Shown here: in pieces, positions 51,659 to 60,137 of the stretch | How positions within the stretch are numbered: position 1 is the stretch's first letter | Layout of the letters: every line of letters begins with the position of its first letter | NCBI RefSeq assembly: GCF_004295585.1 | Contig: NZ_AP019400.1 | Span: 1,021,501-1,085,500 of the forward strand | From: Cohnella abietis | Lineage (GTDB): Bacteria; Bacillota; Bacilli; Paenibacillales; Paenibacillaceae | Reading direction: 5' to 3' | Length of the DNA stretch: 64,000 bases | Notes under the pieces: generated by a model | The model's input: only the letters and a program-made list of their open reading frames with translations | What the model was told of the DNA's origin: nothing | The model's database searches: none | Program-made: the position numbers and the translations under genes

Positions 51659-51740
51659 TGTGTTCTGAATAAGTAGCTGGAGGCTATAATGTATATCCTC
51701 TTGAAGTTAAGGAGATATTGTTCTGGCGTCCAGCCGTTTA

Positions 51741-51929
51741 ATGAAGCGTCTGTCCTCAGGGTGGGGGGATGAATATCATGGAGAGACGGTTATTGTACTG
51801 GAGGAGGAAGTGGACAAGAAGAGGTATAAAACCTTAAAATTACCTAAAAAATGGATTTTGAGAATTGAAGGTGGGGAATATCTTCGTTATAATATAATCA
51901 TCTGCGGAAAAACCACCTTTCTTATCTAA
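51741..51929 (+). CDS. Possible small protein of unknown function
   Basis: A 62-codon frame with mixed, protein-like composition (ETVIVLEEEVDKKRYKTLKL then PKKWILRIEGGEYLRYNIII). It lacks a clear ribosome binding site before ATG 51741. A GTGGGGGG sequence inside it precedes another short frame (ATG 51770). I list it as possible only. Confidence 0.35.
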   Translation: MKRLSSGWGDEYHGETVIVLEEEVDKKRYKTLKLPKKWILRIEGGEYLRYNIIICGKTTFLI

Positions 51930-51936
51930 AAATTAA

Positions 51937-51950
51937 GGAAAGCGTTTACA
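51937..51950. promoter_or_regulatory. CcpA operator (cre)-like site
   Basis: GGAAAGCGTTTACA matches the cre consensus TGWAARCGYTWNCW at 13 of 14 positions. It lies about 39 bp before the FHA-protein start, so catabolite control of that gene is possible. Confidence 0.5.
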
Positions 51951-51988
51951 ATATTGCGTGGAATACGAAAAAATGGGGGGTGAATATT

Positions 51989-52825
51989 TTGAAGGATAGC
52001 GAACAAGTAAATAAAGATAGGGGGGATCGCTTTAAGTTTGAGAGGAGCAAGCTGCCTCGCAATGCTAAGGCAATTTGGGGGATAACTGCTACAGTTGTTT
52101 CTCTGCTAGGAATTATCGTTGTGCCAATAAGCGTATCTGCTGCAGGATCATTGGAAACATCGGCATCTCAGGTCAAGGTGGGAACCCTTCCACTTCTTGC
52201 TGCGCTTGGAGTTGGTATTGCTGTTGCCGTTGCTGCAGTAATCGCCTTTCTGCAGATGGCAGCCAGAGGCAAGGAGCTTAATGATTTATCAACTCATACA
52301 AATGAGGGGATTGAAGGCATTGAGGTGAGAGATGCTGAAGATCATGGTTCAGTAAATGATTCTGTCGATCCTGTCTGGGAAGATGAGGATGCAACAGATG
52401 ATTCGGAGTATGAACATAACCCGTTGACAGACTATACGATTCCAACTACCCAGCTACTTGCGTATCCTGATCAAGCGGAGCTTGCGGACGATGGTGAGCC
52501 GAGGGTGTATGGAGTAGAGGGAGAGCATGCGGGTAATGGTTACCGTGTCTTAAACCGTCGGTTAACGTTTGGTCGAGATCCTAGGCAATGTGTCATTCTT
52601 TTTCCTTATGAGGCAGGTGAAATAAGCCGCCTTCACTGCACGCTAAGATATATGGAGGAGAGCAGGCTGTTTACGCTGGAGGATCATGGTTCTTCCAACG
52701 GTACTTTTCTTTCGAATGGAGAACGGATTCAGCCTGGAAAAAGGGTTGAGCTTCGTGCTGGAGATCGATTTTCTTTATCAGGTAATGATCATGTCTTCGA
52801 GGTTTTAGATGCGGTGAATTCATAA
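51989..52825 (+). CDS. Membrane protein with C-terminal FHA domain
   Basis: A 278-residue protein. Two hydrophobic helices (AIWGITATVVSLLGIIVVP and LPLLAALGVGIAVAVAAVIA) are followed by an acidic, probably unstructured stretch (about residues 100-185). A forkhead-associated domain ends the protein, LTFGRDPRQCVILFPYEAGE with ISRLHCTLRY, then DHGSSNGTFLSNGERI. FHA domains bind phosphothreonine. No serine/threonine kinase or phosphatase gene is near. TTG 51989 is preferred, 7 nt from GGGGGG; GTG 51980 overlaps that site. A cre-like site lies upstream. Confidence 0.8.
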   Translation: MKDSEQVNKDRGDRFKFERSKLPRNAKAIWGITATVVSLLGIIVVPISVSAAGSLETSASQVKVGTLPLLAALGVGIAVAVAAVIAFLQMAARGKELNDLSTHTNEGIEGIEVRDAEDHGSVNDSVDPVWEDEDATDDSEYEHNPLTDYTIPTTQLLAYPDQAELADDGEPRVYGVEGEHAGNGYRVLNRRLTFGRDPRQCVILFPYEAGEISRLHCTLRYMEESRLFTLEDHGSSNGTFLSNGERIQPGKRVELRAGDRFSLSGNDHVFEVLDAVNS

Positions 52826-52869
52826 CATAAACTTTACTTTCGTGGTAACAAGAGCCTAATGTTTTTTAC

Positions 52870-52898
52870 TTTATCCCCCAGCCGAATAATGGTATAAT
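52870..52898 (+). promoter_or_regulatory. Promoter of the 62-residue protein gene
   Basis: TATAAT (52893-52898) with a weak TTTATC (52870-52875) 17 bp upstream. The predicted start, near 52905, falls on an ATG that is in frame with the downstream gene. Confidence 0.6.
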
Positions 52899-52904
52899 GA
52901 ACAA

Positions 52905-53051
52905 ATGCAGGAACGTAATCCTTTATGGCAAGTAGCGGTGGAACAATCGAAACTTGAAGGAAGAACCCGATTTGGTTCTCCGGGTGGCGAATATCGCCTC
53001 CGTTCCGGGATTTGCGCCGGGTCGGAATCCATTCCACTGGGAGGGAATTGC
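52905..53051 (+). promoter_or_regulatory. Structured leader with alternative pairings
   Basis: AGAACC pairs with GGTTCT (about 52961-52978), but ACCCG can instead pair with CGGGT (about 52966-52986); these options exclude each other. GGCGA/TCGCC (about 52987-52999) and GGAAT/ATTCC (53025-53036) follow, the last just before the GGGAGGG ribosome binding site. The frame from 52905 is open to the gene, so a leaderless longer protein is also conceivable. Confidence 0.4.
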
Positions 53052-53240
53052 ATGGCCAAACGTAGCCACAATGAAGTTCAAGAAAGTTTGCGAGAACTGA
53101 CTAGAATTTTCCGCCCCAAGGATCCGCGCAAGTTTGTTAAAGATTATATTCGTAAATACAGAATTACCGGTGGATATGAAGATGAGCTAACCATGCTCGT
53201 TGAACGCGAGCTTACTAAATTAAATTCTCCTGCTTCTTAA
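53052..53240 (+). CDS. Small protein of unknown function
   Basis: A 62-residue, basic, helical protein, MAKRSHNEVQESLRELTRIF followed by RPKDPRKFVKDYIRKYRI. The ATG at 53052 follows GGGAGGG by 6-7 nt. No known motif, but the composition, the strong binding site and its own terminator support it as a gene. A longer product starting at 52905 is possible if translation is leaderless. Confidence 0.7.
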   Translation: MAKRSHNEVQESLRELTRIFRPKDPRKFVKDYIRKYRITGGYEDELTMLVERELTKLNSPAS

Positions 53241-53254
53241 TGCTGCGGAGAGAG

Positions 53255-53302
53255 AACCGACATGGAACAAAGGGGTTATCCAGTTCCTTGTCGGTTTTTT
53301 TT
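53255..53302 (+). terminator. Terminator of the 62-residue protein gene
   Basis: AACCGACA (53255-53262) pairs with TGTCGGTT (53289-53296), with an inner GGAAC/GTTCC stem, followed by T6 and more. Confidence 0.88.
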
Positions 53303-53315
53303 GGTAATTCAGCTT

Positions 53316-53401
53316 GTATAAGTTTCACTCTTATTCATATTTGAATAAACTCCGACATCAACATTATTTCGCTACCCACAAGACAGCGAAAACTGTTTAT
53401 G
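53316..53401. repeat. Dispersed hairpin element, copy C
   Basis: Outer stem CATCAACA (53356-53363) / TGTTTATG (53394-53401), with one mismatch. Inner stem TTTCGCT (53367-53373) / AGCGAAA (53385-53391) is perfect. The left flank, GTATAAGTTTCACTCTTATT and on, matches copy A. It starts 14 bp after a terminator T-tract. Confidence 0.8.
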
Positions 53402-53479
53402 TCATTTGGTGAACCTTGCACCAAGCATATCGCATCCAATTTGCATCTCACATACCGAGTCCTATCTCGCCCCCCGAAT

Positions 53480-53880
53480 ACCATCTAGCTTACATTACCC
53501 ACTGCATCTCGCTTACCAAGTAACACTTCTCCTACAGTATCCCACTGGATCTGGCTTACTAAGTAACACCTCTTTACAGTATCCCACTGCATCTGGCTTA
53601 CTAAGTAACACCTCTTTTACAGTATCCCAATGCATCTTGCTTACCGATTACCTTCTAAGCCTGCCGTATCTCACCGCATTCACATAATGAGTACACTCCG
53701 CCTGTAAGCATCCCACTGCAACTGGCATACTGATTACCTCCTAGCCTAACGTATCTCACTGCATTCACATAACGAGTACATTCGCCTGTAAGATCCCACT
53801 GCATCTGCATACCAAGTACCACCTAACCTACTGCAATCCAGCGCATCCACTATCGAGTACACTCTGCCTACAGTGTCCTG
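53480..53880. repeat. 42-43-bp imperfect tandem repeat array
   Basis: Units around the core CCCACTGCATCTGGCTTACT recur from about 53498 (CCCACTG at 53498, 53541, 53583, CCCAATG near 53625, then diverged copies near 53671, 53712, 53755, 53795 and 53838). The period is 41-43 bp. The period is not a multiple of three throughout and every frame is broken, so this is non-coding. Confidence 0.85.
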
Positions 53881-53906
53881 CATTGAAGATACTATGTGTA
53901 ATTAGT

Positions 53907-54089
53907 TAACGAACTGTATTGAGCTTATTAGCCATTAAATGACTCCTTTTTTTGTCTAACGAACTGCTGTGGCGTTATTGAGTGATATATGGGAGGAACG
54001 AAGCTATTTTGCTGGATATAAGATGTCTGGAATTCGTTACAATATAAAACCACTAGATTTTGAGCAAATAAGAGCTGCTGGATTCGTTA
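53907..54089. repeat. Paired 50-bp repeats in inverted arrangement
   Basis: TAACGAACTG occurs at 53907 and 53957 (50 bp apart). The opposite orientation, TTCGTTA, occurs at 54033 and 54083 (also 50 bp apart). Beyond these cores the match is limited to a CTTATT-like segment about 15 bp further on. It lies between the 42-bp array and the methionine aminopeptidase gene. Confidence 0.6.
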
Positions 54090-54220
54090 GCCAGATGTTC
54101 CTGTTTCGTATGAAGGCCAGCATGTACATCCCCCGGTGCTCCATAAACTTATCTACAACGCGCACAGTATTGCATTTACCCTCCGTTGAATATAAATAGG
54201 AAGTAATAGGAGGTGGGATA

Positions 54221-54985
54221 TTGTCGGCTAAAGGTGGACGCGGAATACCCATTCGTACGCATGATGAGCTTATCCAGATGGCAAAGGCGGGAAAGGTTGC
54301 AGCACAGCTTAGACGTGAACTGGGGAAGCGGGTAAGACCCGGCATATCTACTCTAGAGCTTAACGATTTTGCGGAACAATATATGCTCATGCATGGTGCT
54401 CAAGCCGCTCAGAAGGGCTTTCACGGCTATCCCTATGCCATATGTGCAGCGGTTAATGAATGTGTGTGCCATGGGATGCCGAATGAGCGGTTACTGCGCG
54501 ACGGGGATCTTGTAACTTTGGATTTCGTTGTGGAACTGAATGGATGGATGGCAGATACAGCATGGACCTATGGTGTAGGCAACTTAACTGTAGACGCGGT
54601 GCGATTGCGCAAAGCTGCGTATCGAGCAATGGTAAATGGGATCGCTCAAGCGAGGTCTGGTAACACCATTGGTGATATAGCAGCCTCGGTAGTTGAGGTG
54701 GCCCAGGACGGTGCCTACGGAATTGTGAGTCAGTTTGGAGGGCATGGAATAGGGAGGACTATTCACGAGCAACCAGAGGTTTCTTTTGTTGGGAATGCTG
54801 GAACGGGGCGCAAACTGAAAGAGGGAATGGTCATTACAATTGAGCCTATACTCACAATTGGTTCTCCAGAAGTGTATATTGCGGAGGATGGCTGGACTGC
54901 TTTGACCGTGGAGGGCGGACTTGCCGCCCAATTCGAGCATACGGTCGCTATAACAGCGGCAGGACCAATCATTTTGACTAAATAA
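54221..54985 (+). CDS. map: Type I methionine aminopeptidase
   Basis: A 254-residue enzyme. The metal ligands appear in order: Asp in LVTLDFVVEL and Asp in MADTAWTY, His in GGHGIGRTIHEQP, Glu in ITIEPILT and Glu in QFEHTVAI. Start TTG 54221 follows GGAGGTGGG. It removes the initiator methionine from new proteins in the cytoplasm. As the usual map gene lies in the ribosomal protein cluster, this isolated copy may be a second isozyme, as in Bacillus YflG. Confidence 0.93.
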   Translation: MSAKGGRGIPIRTHDELIQMAKAGKVAAQLRRELGKRVRPGISTLELNDFAEQYMLMHGAQAAQKGFHGYPYAICAAVNECVCHGMPNERLLRDGDLVTLDFVVELNGWMADTAWTYGVGNLTVDAVRLRKAAYRAMVNGIAQARSGNTIGDIAASVVEVAQDGAYGIVSQFGGHGIGRTIHEQPEVSFVGNAGTGRKLKEGMVITIEPILTIGSPEVYIAEDGWTALTVEGGLAAQFEHTVAITAAGPIILTK

Positions 54986-55031
54986 ATAAAGCCTTATGCA
55001 GAGACCGAGTCGTGACCCGTGACTCTTCGGA

Positions 55032-55754
55032 TTAGCGACCCGGCTGCTGCTTTTTGTTCAAGTACAAAGGCACTGGAATTGTGTTTCCCATCCCAAAGGT
55101 ATATTTCACCAGTGTGTTGAATTCAGCGGTTAAAGGCGAGAGAGGCTTCTTAAGCCAAGCGACTTTGGCGAATTCAAGTGATTGATTGACATATTCCCGG
55201 TTAGCTGAGATGTGAACCTCTTGAGCGCGCTTAAATGAGCTTCGAACCGTATCCCCAATGACCTGCCTAAGCTCAGTGGATAAATCAGTATAGTCCTTAT
55301 GAGAAAAATAGGAGTTATAAGGAGTTGACGCTTGACGGTTATCCCATTTTGAACTGCCAGTGCTTACGTTGTATACTCCTTCGGTCGTACCCGAATTGTC
55401 TTGCTCATGAGTTCTCGGACCACCTCGGGCTTCCGTTCCTGTAGCTGACCAGTCCGTCAGGATGGATACATAGGCATTCTTATCAGTTAAAAAAACAATT
55501 GCCGTATTAATACCAGGCAGAGCGGCAACCTTACTCGAAATAGCGGAGCTGTATTCAAAATAACGATTATCGTGCTGCTTGGGATTGTTAGTTAGTGAGC
55601 CGTAGGAGCGGACATGCATCATTTTCGGATCATTGGCGGCTCTGCTTGCATAATCATTGGAGCTTTTCTGAAAGTAGGATTTGTAATTGCATCCCATCTG
55701 GAGACTGAGTAATAAAGAAATCCCAATAAAGGCACATGAACGTATTACTGACAT
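55032..55754 (-). CDS. YhcN/YlaJ-family sporulation lipoprotein
   Basis: A 240-residue lipoprotein with signal peptide and a lipobox LQMGC (Cys near residue 22). The YhcN/YlaJ core is seen in ISSKVAALPGINTAIVFLTD, followed by AYVSILTD and, after a spacer, LSTELRQVIGDTVRSSFKRA and EVHISANREYVNQSLEFAK. Such lipoproteins are made during sporulation and sit in spore membranes; some help germination. ATG 55754 follows GAGGAGG. Convergent with map. Confidence 0.85.
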   Translation of the reverse strand: MSVIRSCAFIGISLLLSLQMGCNYKSYFQKSSNDYASRAANDPKMMHVRSYGSLTNNPKQHDNRYFEYSSAISSKVAALPGINTAIVFLTDKNAYVSILTDWSATGTEARGGPRTHEQDNSGTTEGVYNVSTGSSKWDNRQASTPYNSYFSHKDYTDLSTELRQVIGDTVRSSFKRAQEVHISANREYVNQSLEFAKVAWLKKPLSPLTAEFNTLVKYTFGMGNTIPVPLYLNKKQQPGR

Positions 55755-55775
55755 CGGACAACCTCCTCTAAACAA

Positions 55776-56010
55776 TTAGTCATAAATGTAGGATTAACTG
55801 TCGATAGAAAAGTATGCACGAAGATAGCAGGAAGAGCCGCACATAATACCCGGAGTTATTGGTAAAAAGAAGGGGAGGGAATAAAAGACACAAAAGTTGA
55901 GACTATAAATGGATGATATGCCCATGGATCAGAGCAGCAAGGTTGTACAAGATCTCTTGAAATGCATGAAATCCTTACAGCGGCGGCGTTTTTGACAGTT
56001 ATGAGAACAA
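55776..56010. other. Intergenic stretch upstream of the oxidase cluster
   Basis: About 235 bases between the divergent lipoprotein and oxidase genes. I see no gene or strong repeat in it. Confidence 0.4.
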
Positions 56011-56062
56011 TTTGTGAACTGTTCTGTGAACATTGACAAACTGACAGATCAATCTTTATATT
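56011..56062 (+). promoter_or_regulatory. Promoter of the cytochrome oxidase cluster with ResD-like boxes
   Basis: TTGACA (56033-56038), an 18-bp spacer and TATATT (56057-56062). Directly upstream are TTTGTGAAC (56011-56019) and TCTGTGAAC (56023-56031), 12 bp apart and similar to the ResD box TTTGTGAAT. The position just before the -35 fits activation by ResD at low oxygen or in respiratory control. Confidence 0.6.
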
Positions 56063-56175
56063 TATTAGAGTGTTTAAAGAGCGTTTGTTGTTTGGTTCAA
56101 CATCCGTGTAATGTAGAGCTCTTTGTCATACAGGACAAGGAATTTCTATGAAAACGTCAAATTGGGGTTGATAAG

Positions 56176-57201
56176 ATGAATCGGTGGCACGTAATGAAGC
56201 GGCTTCTTCCGCTGCTGACAGGTTTGGTGCTGCTTTTGTCGGCATGTGGAAGAGAAGACCTCTCGACTCTGAATCCGCAAGGACCAGTAGCTGAGAAACA
56301 ATTAGATTTAATGAAACTTTCTATTGGTATCATGGCATTGGTCGTTGTTGTTGTTTTTGCTATCTGTATTTATGTTTTGATTCGCTTTCGCCGTCGCGCA
56401 GGTGACAAGACAATACCGAAGCAAGTCGAAGGAAACCACACGCTCGAAATCATTTGGACGGTTATTCCTCTTGTTCTGCTAGTTATTCTTGGTGTGCCAA
56501 CGATCAATGATGTGTTTGGCTTGGCCAAAGATTACAGTAAAGACAAGAATGCTGTGCAAGTGAAAGTAACGGCACATCAGTATTGGTGGGAATTTGAGTA
56601 TACGGATCTTGGAATTACAACAGCTCAGGAATTAATTGTTCCTACGGACAAAGTCATTTCTTTCGAGCTGGTATCAGCGGATGTTAAGCATTCCTTCTGG
56701 ATACCATCTATCGGCGGAAAAATGGACACAAACCCTGGCGTAACAAACAGAATGTTTCTAGAGTTTCCTAAGGAAGGCGTTTTCCGGGGCAAGTGCGCGG
56801 AATTATGCGGAACCTCACATGCTCTAATGGACTTCAAAGCCAAAGCAGTTAGTCCAGAATCCTTTGCTCGTTGGGTTTCTGCAATGAAGGCTCCAGCGGT
56901 TATGCCAGCAGACGCTGAAATAGCGGAGAAATTCACTTCACAATGCTTAAGCTGTCATGCTGTCGGCGAGAATGGCGGTAGCGGTGCACCTAACCTAACG
57001 GGTATAGGCGGACGCCAAACAGTAGGCGGTATTCTTTATAACGATGAAGCTACTGCCGAGCAAAATCTTCATGACTGGATCACCGATCCTCAGAAATATA
57101 AGGTTGGTGCGGCGATGCCTAAGGCTTTAGACAATAGCTTAACTCCTGAAGAGGTAGCAAGCATTTCGAAGTACTTGGCTGAATATAAGCTGGACTATTA
57201 A
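56176..57201 (+). CDS. ctaC: Cytochrome c oxidase subunit II with fused cytochrome c domain
   Basis: A 341-residue lipoprotein (lipobox LLSAC, Cys near residue 24) with two membrane helices. The CuA site is CAELCGTSHALM (about residues 206-217). A C-terminal cytochrome c domain has the heme motif CLSCH (about residue 257) and a late methionine ligand in GAAMP. This is the caa3 type of Bacillus. It receives electrons from cytochrome c and passes them to subunit I. First gene of the ctaCDEF cluster, behind a strong promoter. Confidence 0.95.
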   Translation: MNRWHVMKRLLPLLTGLVLLLSACGREDLSTLNPQGPVAEKQLDLMKLSIGIMALVVVVVFAICIYVLIRFRRRAGDKTIPKQVEGNHTLEIIWTVIPLVLLVILGVPTINDVFGLAKDYSKDKNAVQVKVTAHQYWWEFEYTDLGITTAQELIVPTDKVISFELVSADVKHSFWIPSIGGKMDTNPGVTNRMFLEFPKEGVFRGKCAELCGTSHALMDFKAKAVSPESFARWVSAMKAPAVMPADAEIAEKFTSQCLSCHAVGENGGSGAPNLTGIGGRQTVGGILYNDEATAEQNLHDWITDPQKYKVGAAMPKALDNSLTPEEVASISKYLAEYKLDY

Positions 57202-57225
57202 TCAAGCAGGAATTTAAGGAGGTAC

Positions 57226-59079
57226 GTGGCCTTGGCAGCACATGGACACACAGTCAAGCGATATAGCGGCTTGATGGATTGGCTAACGACCGTCGATCAT
57301 AAGAAGATCGGGATTCTGTATTTGATCGCAGGGCTGTTCTTCTTCCTTATCGGCGGTTTGGAAGCGATTCTAATTCGGGTTCAGCTCATGAAACCGATGA
57401 ATGACGTCGTTTCCAGTGACACATTTAATGAATTAATAACGATGCACGGTACGACGATGATATTCTTGGCTGCTATGCCACTCTTGTTTGCCCTCATGAA
57501 TGCGGTTATTCCGCTTCAGATCGGTGCACGTGACGTAGCGTTCCCTTTCTTGAACTCCCTTGGGTTCTGGACTTTCTTCTTCGGAGGATTGCTGTTAAAC
57601 CTTAGCTGGTTTGCAGGGACTGTGCCAGATGCGGGTTGGACCTCCTATGTTCCGCTAGCAGGACCGAACTATAGCTCGGGTCACGGGGTCGATTATTACG
57701 TTATCGGTCTCCAAATTGCGGGTATTGGAACATTGCTCGGTGGTATTAACTTTATGGCGACAATTATTAATATGCGTGCGCCAGGATTGTCCTTCATGAG
57801 ACTGCCAATGTTTACTTGGGCAATCTTCATTACTTCAGCGTTGATCGTGTTCGCGTTCCCAGCACTGACTGTTGGTCTGGTCGCGCTCATGTTCGATAGG
57901 CTATTCCAAGCCAACTTCTTTGAAGTCGGAAATGGGGGTAGCGGAGTATTATGGGAGCATATTTTCTGGGTGTTTGGTCATCCAGAGGTATATATACTTA
58001 TCGTACCGGCGTTCGGTATTATTTCTGAAGTCGTAAGTACATTCTCTCGTAAACGTCTTTTTGGATACAGCTCCATGGTATTCGCAACTGTGCTGATTGC
58101 CTTCCTTGGATTCATGGTTTGGGCGCATCACATGTTCACGACAGGGCTTGGGCCTGTTGCCAACGGACTGTTCTCCATCGCTACGATGCTAATCGCGGTT
58201 CCTACTGGGGTAAAGATCTTTAACTGGCTCTTTACTTTATGGGGCGGATCGATTAAATTCACAACTGCAAACTTGTTTGCAATTGGATTTATCCCGACAT
58301 TCGTAATGGGTGGAGTAACTGGGGTTATGTTGGCTTCTGCTCCAGCAGATTACCAGTATCACGATACTTACTTTGTAGTTGCCCATTTCCACTACGTTAT
58401 CGTGGGTGGTTTGATATTCGGTATTTTCGCAGGTATGCACTACTGGTGGCCAAAAATGTTCGGTCGTATGCTGAACGAAACCATTGGTAAAATTACGTTC
58501 TGGACATTCTTTATTGGTTTCCATTTGACGTTCTTCATCCAGCATTTCTTGGGTCTACTCGGAATGCCGCGCCGTGTTTACACTTATTTAGGCGGTCAGG
58601 GCTACGACGATATGAACCTTATTAGTACAATTGGCGCATTCTTCATGGGTATTGGTACAATTGCATTCTTGCTGAACATCTTCATTACTTGGGCTAAACC
58701 GCGTAACGCAGCAGCCGATGCTTGGGAAGATGGACGTTCGCTTGAGTGGACAATTCCTTCACCTCCGCCAGAGTACAACTTCAAACAAGTTCCGCTCGTT
58801 CGCGGTTATGATGCTTGGTGGAAGGAAAAGATGGAAGGTAAGACGGCAATGACACCATCCGAACCAGTTGGATCGATTCATATGCCATCTCCATCGATTT
58901 TGCCACTAATTATGAGTATTGGATTATTTATTGCAGGGTTCGGATTTATGTATGATCGCCTTATCATTGGTGGTATTGGTTTAGCAATCACTTTAGGCTG
59001 CATGGTTGTCCGTTCCTTAATTGATGATCACGGGTTCCATATCGAACCTGAAGATCAGGATGAGGGGGTGAAGGCATGA
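57226..59079 (+). CDS. ctaD: Cytochrome c oxidase subunit I
   Basis: A 617-residue protein with 12-14 membrane helices. The heme a and CuB ligands are in expected places: MHGTTMIF (helix II), WVFGHPEVYI (helix VI, with the Tyr-His cross-link), WAHHMFTTG (helix VII) and FHYVIVGG (helix X). It reduces oxygen to water and pumps protons. GTG 57226 follows AAGGAGG. It ends 4 nt inside ctaE. Confidence 0.97.
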   Translation: MALAAHGHTVKRYSGLMDWLTTVDHKKIGILYLIAGLFFFLIGGLEAILIRVQLMKPMNDVVSSDTFNELITMHGTTMIFLAAMPLLFALMNAVIPLQIGARDVAFPFLNSLGFWTFFFGGLLLNLSWFAGTVPDAGWTSYVPLAGPNYSSGHGVDYYVIGLQIAGIGTLLGGINFMATIINMRAPGLSFMRLPMFTWAIFITSALIVFAFPALTVGLVALMFDRLFQANFFEVGNGGSGVLWEHIFWVFGHPEVYILIVPAFGIISEVVSTFSRKRLFGYSSMVFATVLIAFLGFMVWAHHMFTTGLGPVANGLFSIATMLIAVPTGVKIFNWLFTLWGGSIKFTTANLFAIGFIPTFVMGGVTGVMLASAPADYQYHDTYFVVAHFHYVIVGGLIFGIFAGMHYWWPKMFGRMLNETIGKITFWTFFIGFHLTFFIQHFLGLLGMPRRVYTYLGGQGYDDMNLISTIGAFFMGIGTIAFLLNIFITWAKPRNAAADAWEDGRSLEWTIPSPPPEYNFKQVPLVRGYDAWWKEKMEGKTAMTPSEPVGSIHMPSPSILPLIMSIGLFIAGFGFMYDRLIIGGIGLAITLGCMVVRSLIDDHGFHIEPEDQDEGVKA

Positions 59080-59696
59080 GCTCACACGACCATACAGACG
59101 GAAAATTGCCACACGAGCCGGAAAAGGCAACCCTAGAAGCACGTAATAAGATTTTGGGATTCTGGATATTCCTTGGTGCGGAAACGGTCCTATTCGGAAC
59201 CTTGTTCGCGGCGTACTTAGCTTTGCGTCATAATATCGGAGACGGTCCTTCTTCTGAAGAGCTGTTCCAGCTTCCAATGGTATTCGCAGCTACCATGCTG
59301 CTCTTGACTTCAAGCTTAACGAGCGTATTCGCCGTTCAAGCGTTGCATCATCACAATAAGAAGTCCATGCTGGGCTGGCTAATTGTGACAATCGTTCTTG
59401 GTCTTGTCTTCCTTGGACTAGAAATTTATGAGTTCAGAGAATATCTTCACGAGGGACATGGATTTACGACTAGTGCATTTAGCTCTTCATTCTATACACT
59501 AGTTGGTTTTCATGGAGCTCACGTTGCCTTCGGTGTAGTATGGATTGCTCTTGTTATCGGTCAAGTATTGAAAAAGGGATTGACGGTCGTTACCGCTCCC
59601 AAAGTATACATTTCCGCTATCTACTGGCATTTCATCGACGTTGTTTGGGTATTCATCTTCACCGTTGTTTATTTGATGGGAAAGGTGGCTGTTTAA
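59076..59696 (+). CDS. ctaE: Cytochrome c oxidase subunit III
   Basis: A 206-residue protein with five membrane helices. LGFWIFLGAETVLFGTLFAA and FHGAHVAFGVVWIALVIG, then IYWHFIDVVWVFIF are the subunit III signature parts. It stabilises subunit I. Overlaps ctaD by 4 nt (ATGA) and is followed closely by ctaF. Confidence 0.95.
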   Translation: MSSHDHTDGKLPHEPEKATLEARNKILGFWIFLGAETVLFGTLFAAYLALRHNIGDGPSSEELFQLPMVFAATMLLLTSSLTSVFAVQALHHHNKKSMLGWLIVTIVLGLVFLGLEIYEFREYLHEGHGFTTSAFSSSFYTLVGFHGAHVAFGVVWIALVIGQVLKKGLTVVTAPKVYISAIYWHFIDVVWVFIFTVVYLMGKVAV

Positions 59697-59700
59697 TCTT

Positions 59701-60024
59701 ATGTCGAGCGACCATAACCATACAGCTTCTGGAGAAGAAACAAAGCGTCATAAGGTCGAAGGACCAAAGAAACACATTGTTGGATTTGTCATGTCGCTTG
59801 CACTTACAATCATTGCTTTTGCAGCCGTTTCTGCGGGAGAAATCAATGCGACATTCACTTACATTATTCTAGTAGCTATGGCTGTTGTTCAAGTGTTCAT
59901 TCAGATGGCTTTCTGGATGCATATGAAGGACCGCGGACATATGTTCCCGATTATTGGGATCTTTGCCGGAATATTCGTCGTCTTAACGATGGTAGTCATG
60001 GCATTGTACTGGGTTTGGTGGTAA
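59701..60024 (+). CDS. ctaF: Cytochrome c oxidase subunit IV
   Basis: A 107-residue protein with three membrane helices (HIVGFVMSLALTIIAFAAV, TFTYIILVAMAVVQVFIQMA and IGIFAGIFVVLTMVVMALYW). The segment VFIQMAFWMHMKD is typical of small CtaF/CyoD-like subunits. It helps assembly of the oxidase. Starts 4 nt after ctaE and is followed by a terminator. Confidence 0.92.
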   Translation: MSSDHNHTASGEETKRHKVEGPKKHIVGFVMSLALTIIAFAAVSAGEINATFTYIILVAMAVVQVFIQMAFWMHMKDRGHMFPIIGIFAGIFVVLTMVVMALYWVWW

Positions 60025-60055
60025 GGGAAGCAACGGAATTAAAGGAATAAATTGC

Positions 60056-60090
60056 AGAGAGGCGGGCCAAAATCCGACCTCTCTTTTTTT
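60056..60090 (+). terminator. Terminator after ctaF
   Basis: AGAGAGG (60056-60062) pairs with CCTCTCT (60078-60084), followed by T7. It separates the structural subunits from ctaG. Confidence 0.88.
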
Positions 60091-60137
60091 CACAATTAGT
60101 GGGTTTAGGTTTACTTGAACTAGGAGGTTGACGACTT

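Noticed and set aside
53406..54199. Frames at 53406-53687 and 53969-54199
   Set aside because: The first lies in the 42-bp array and repeats its composition; the second crosses the inverted 50-bp repeats. Neither has a usable start signal.
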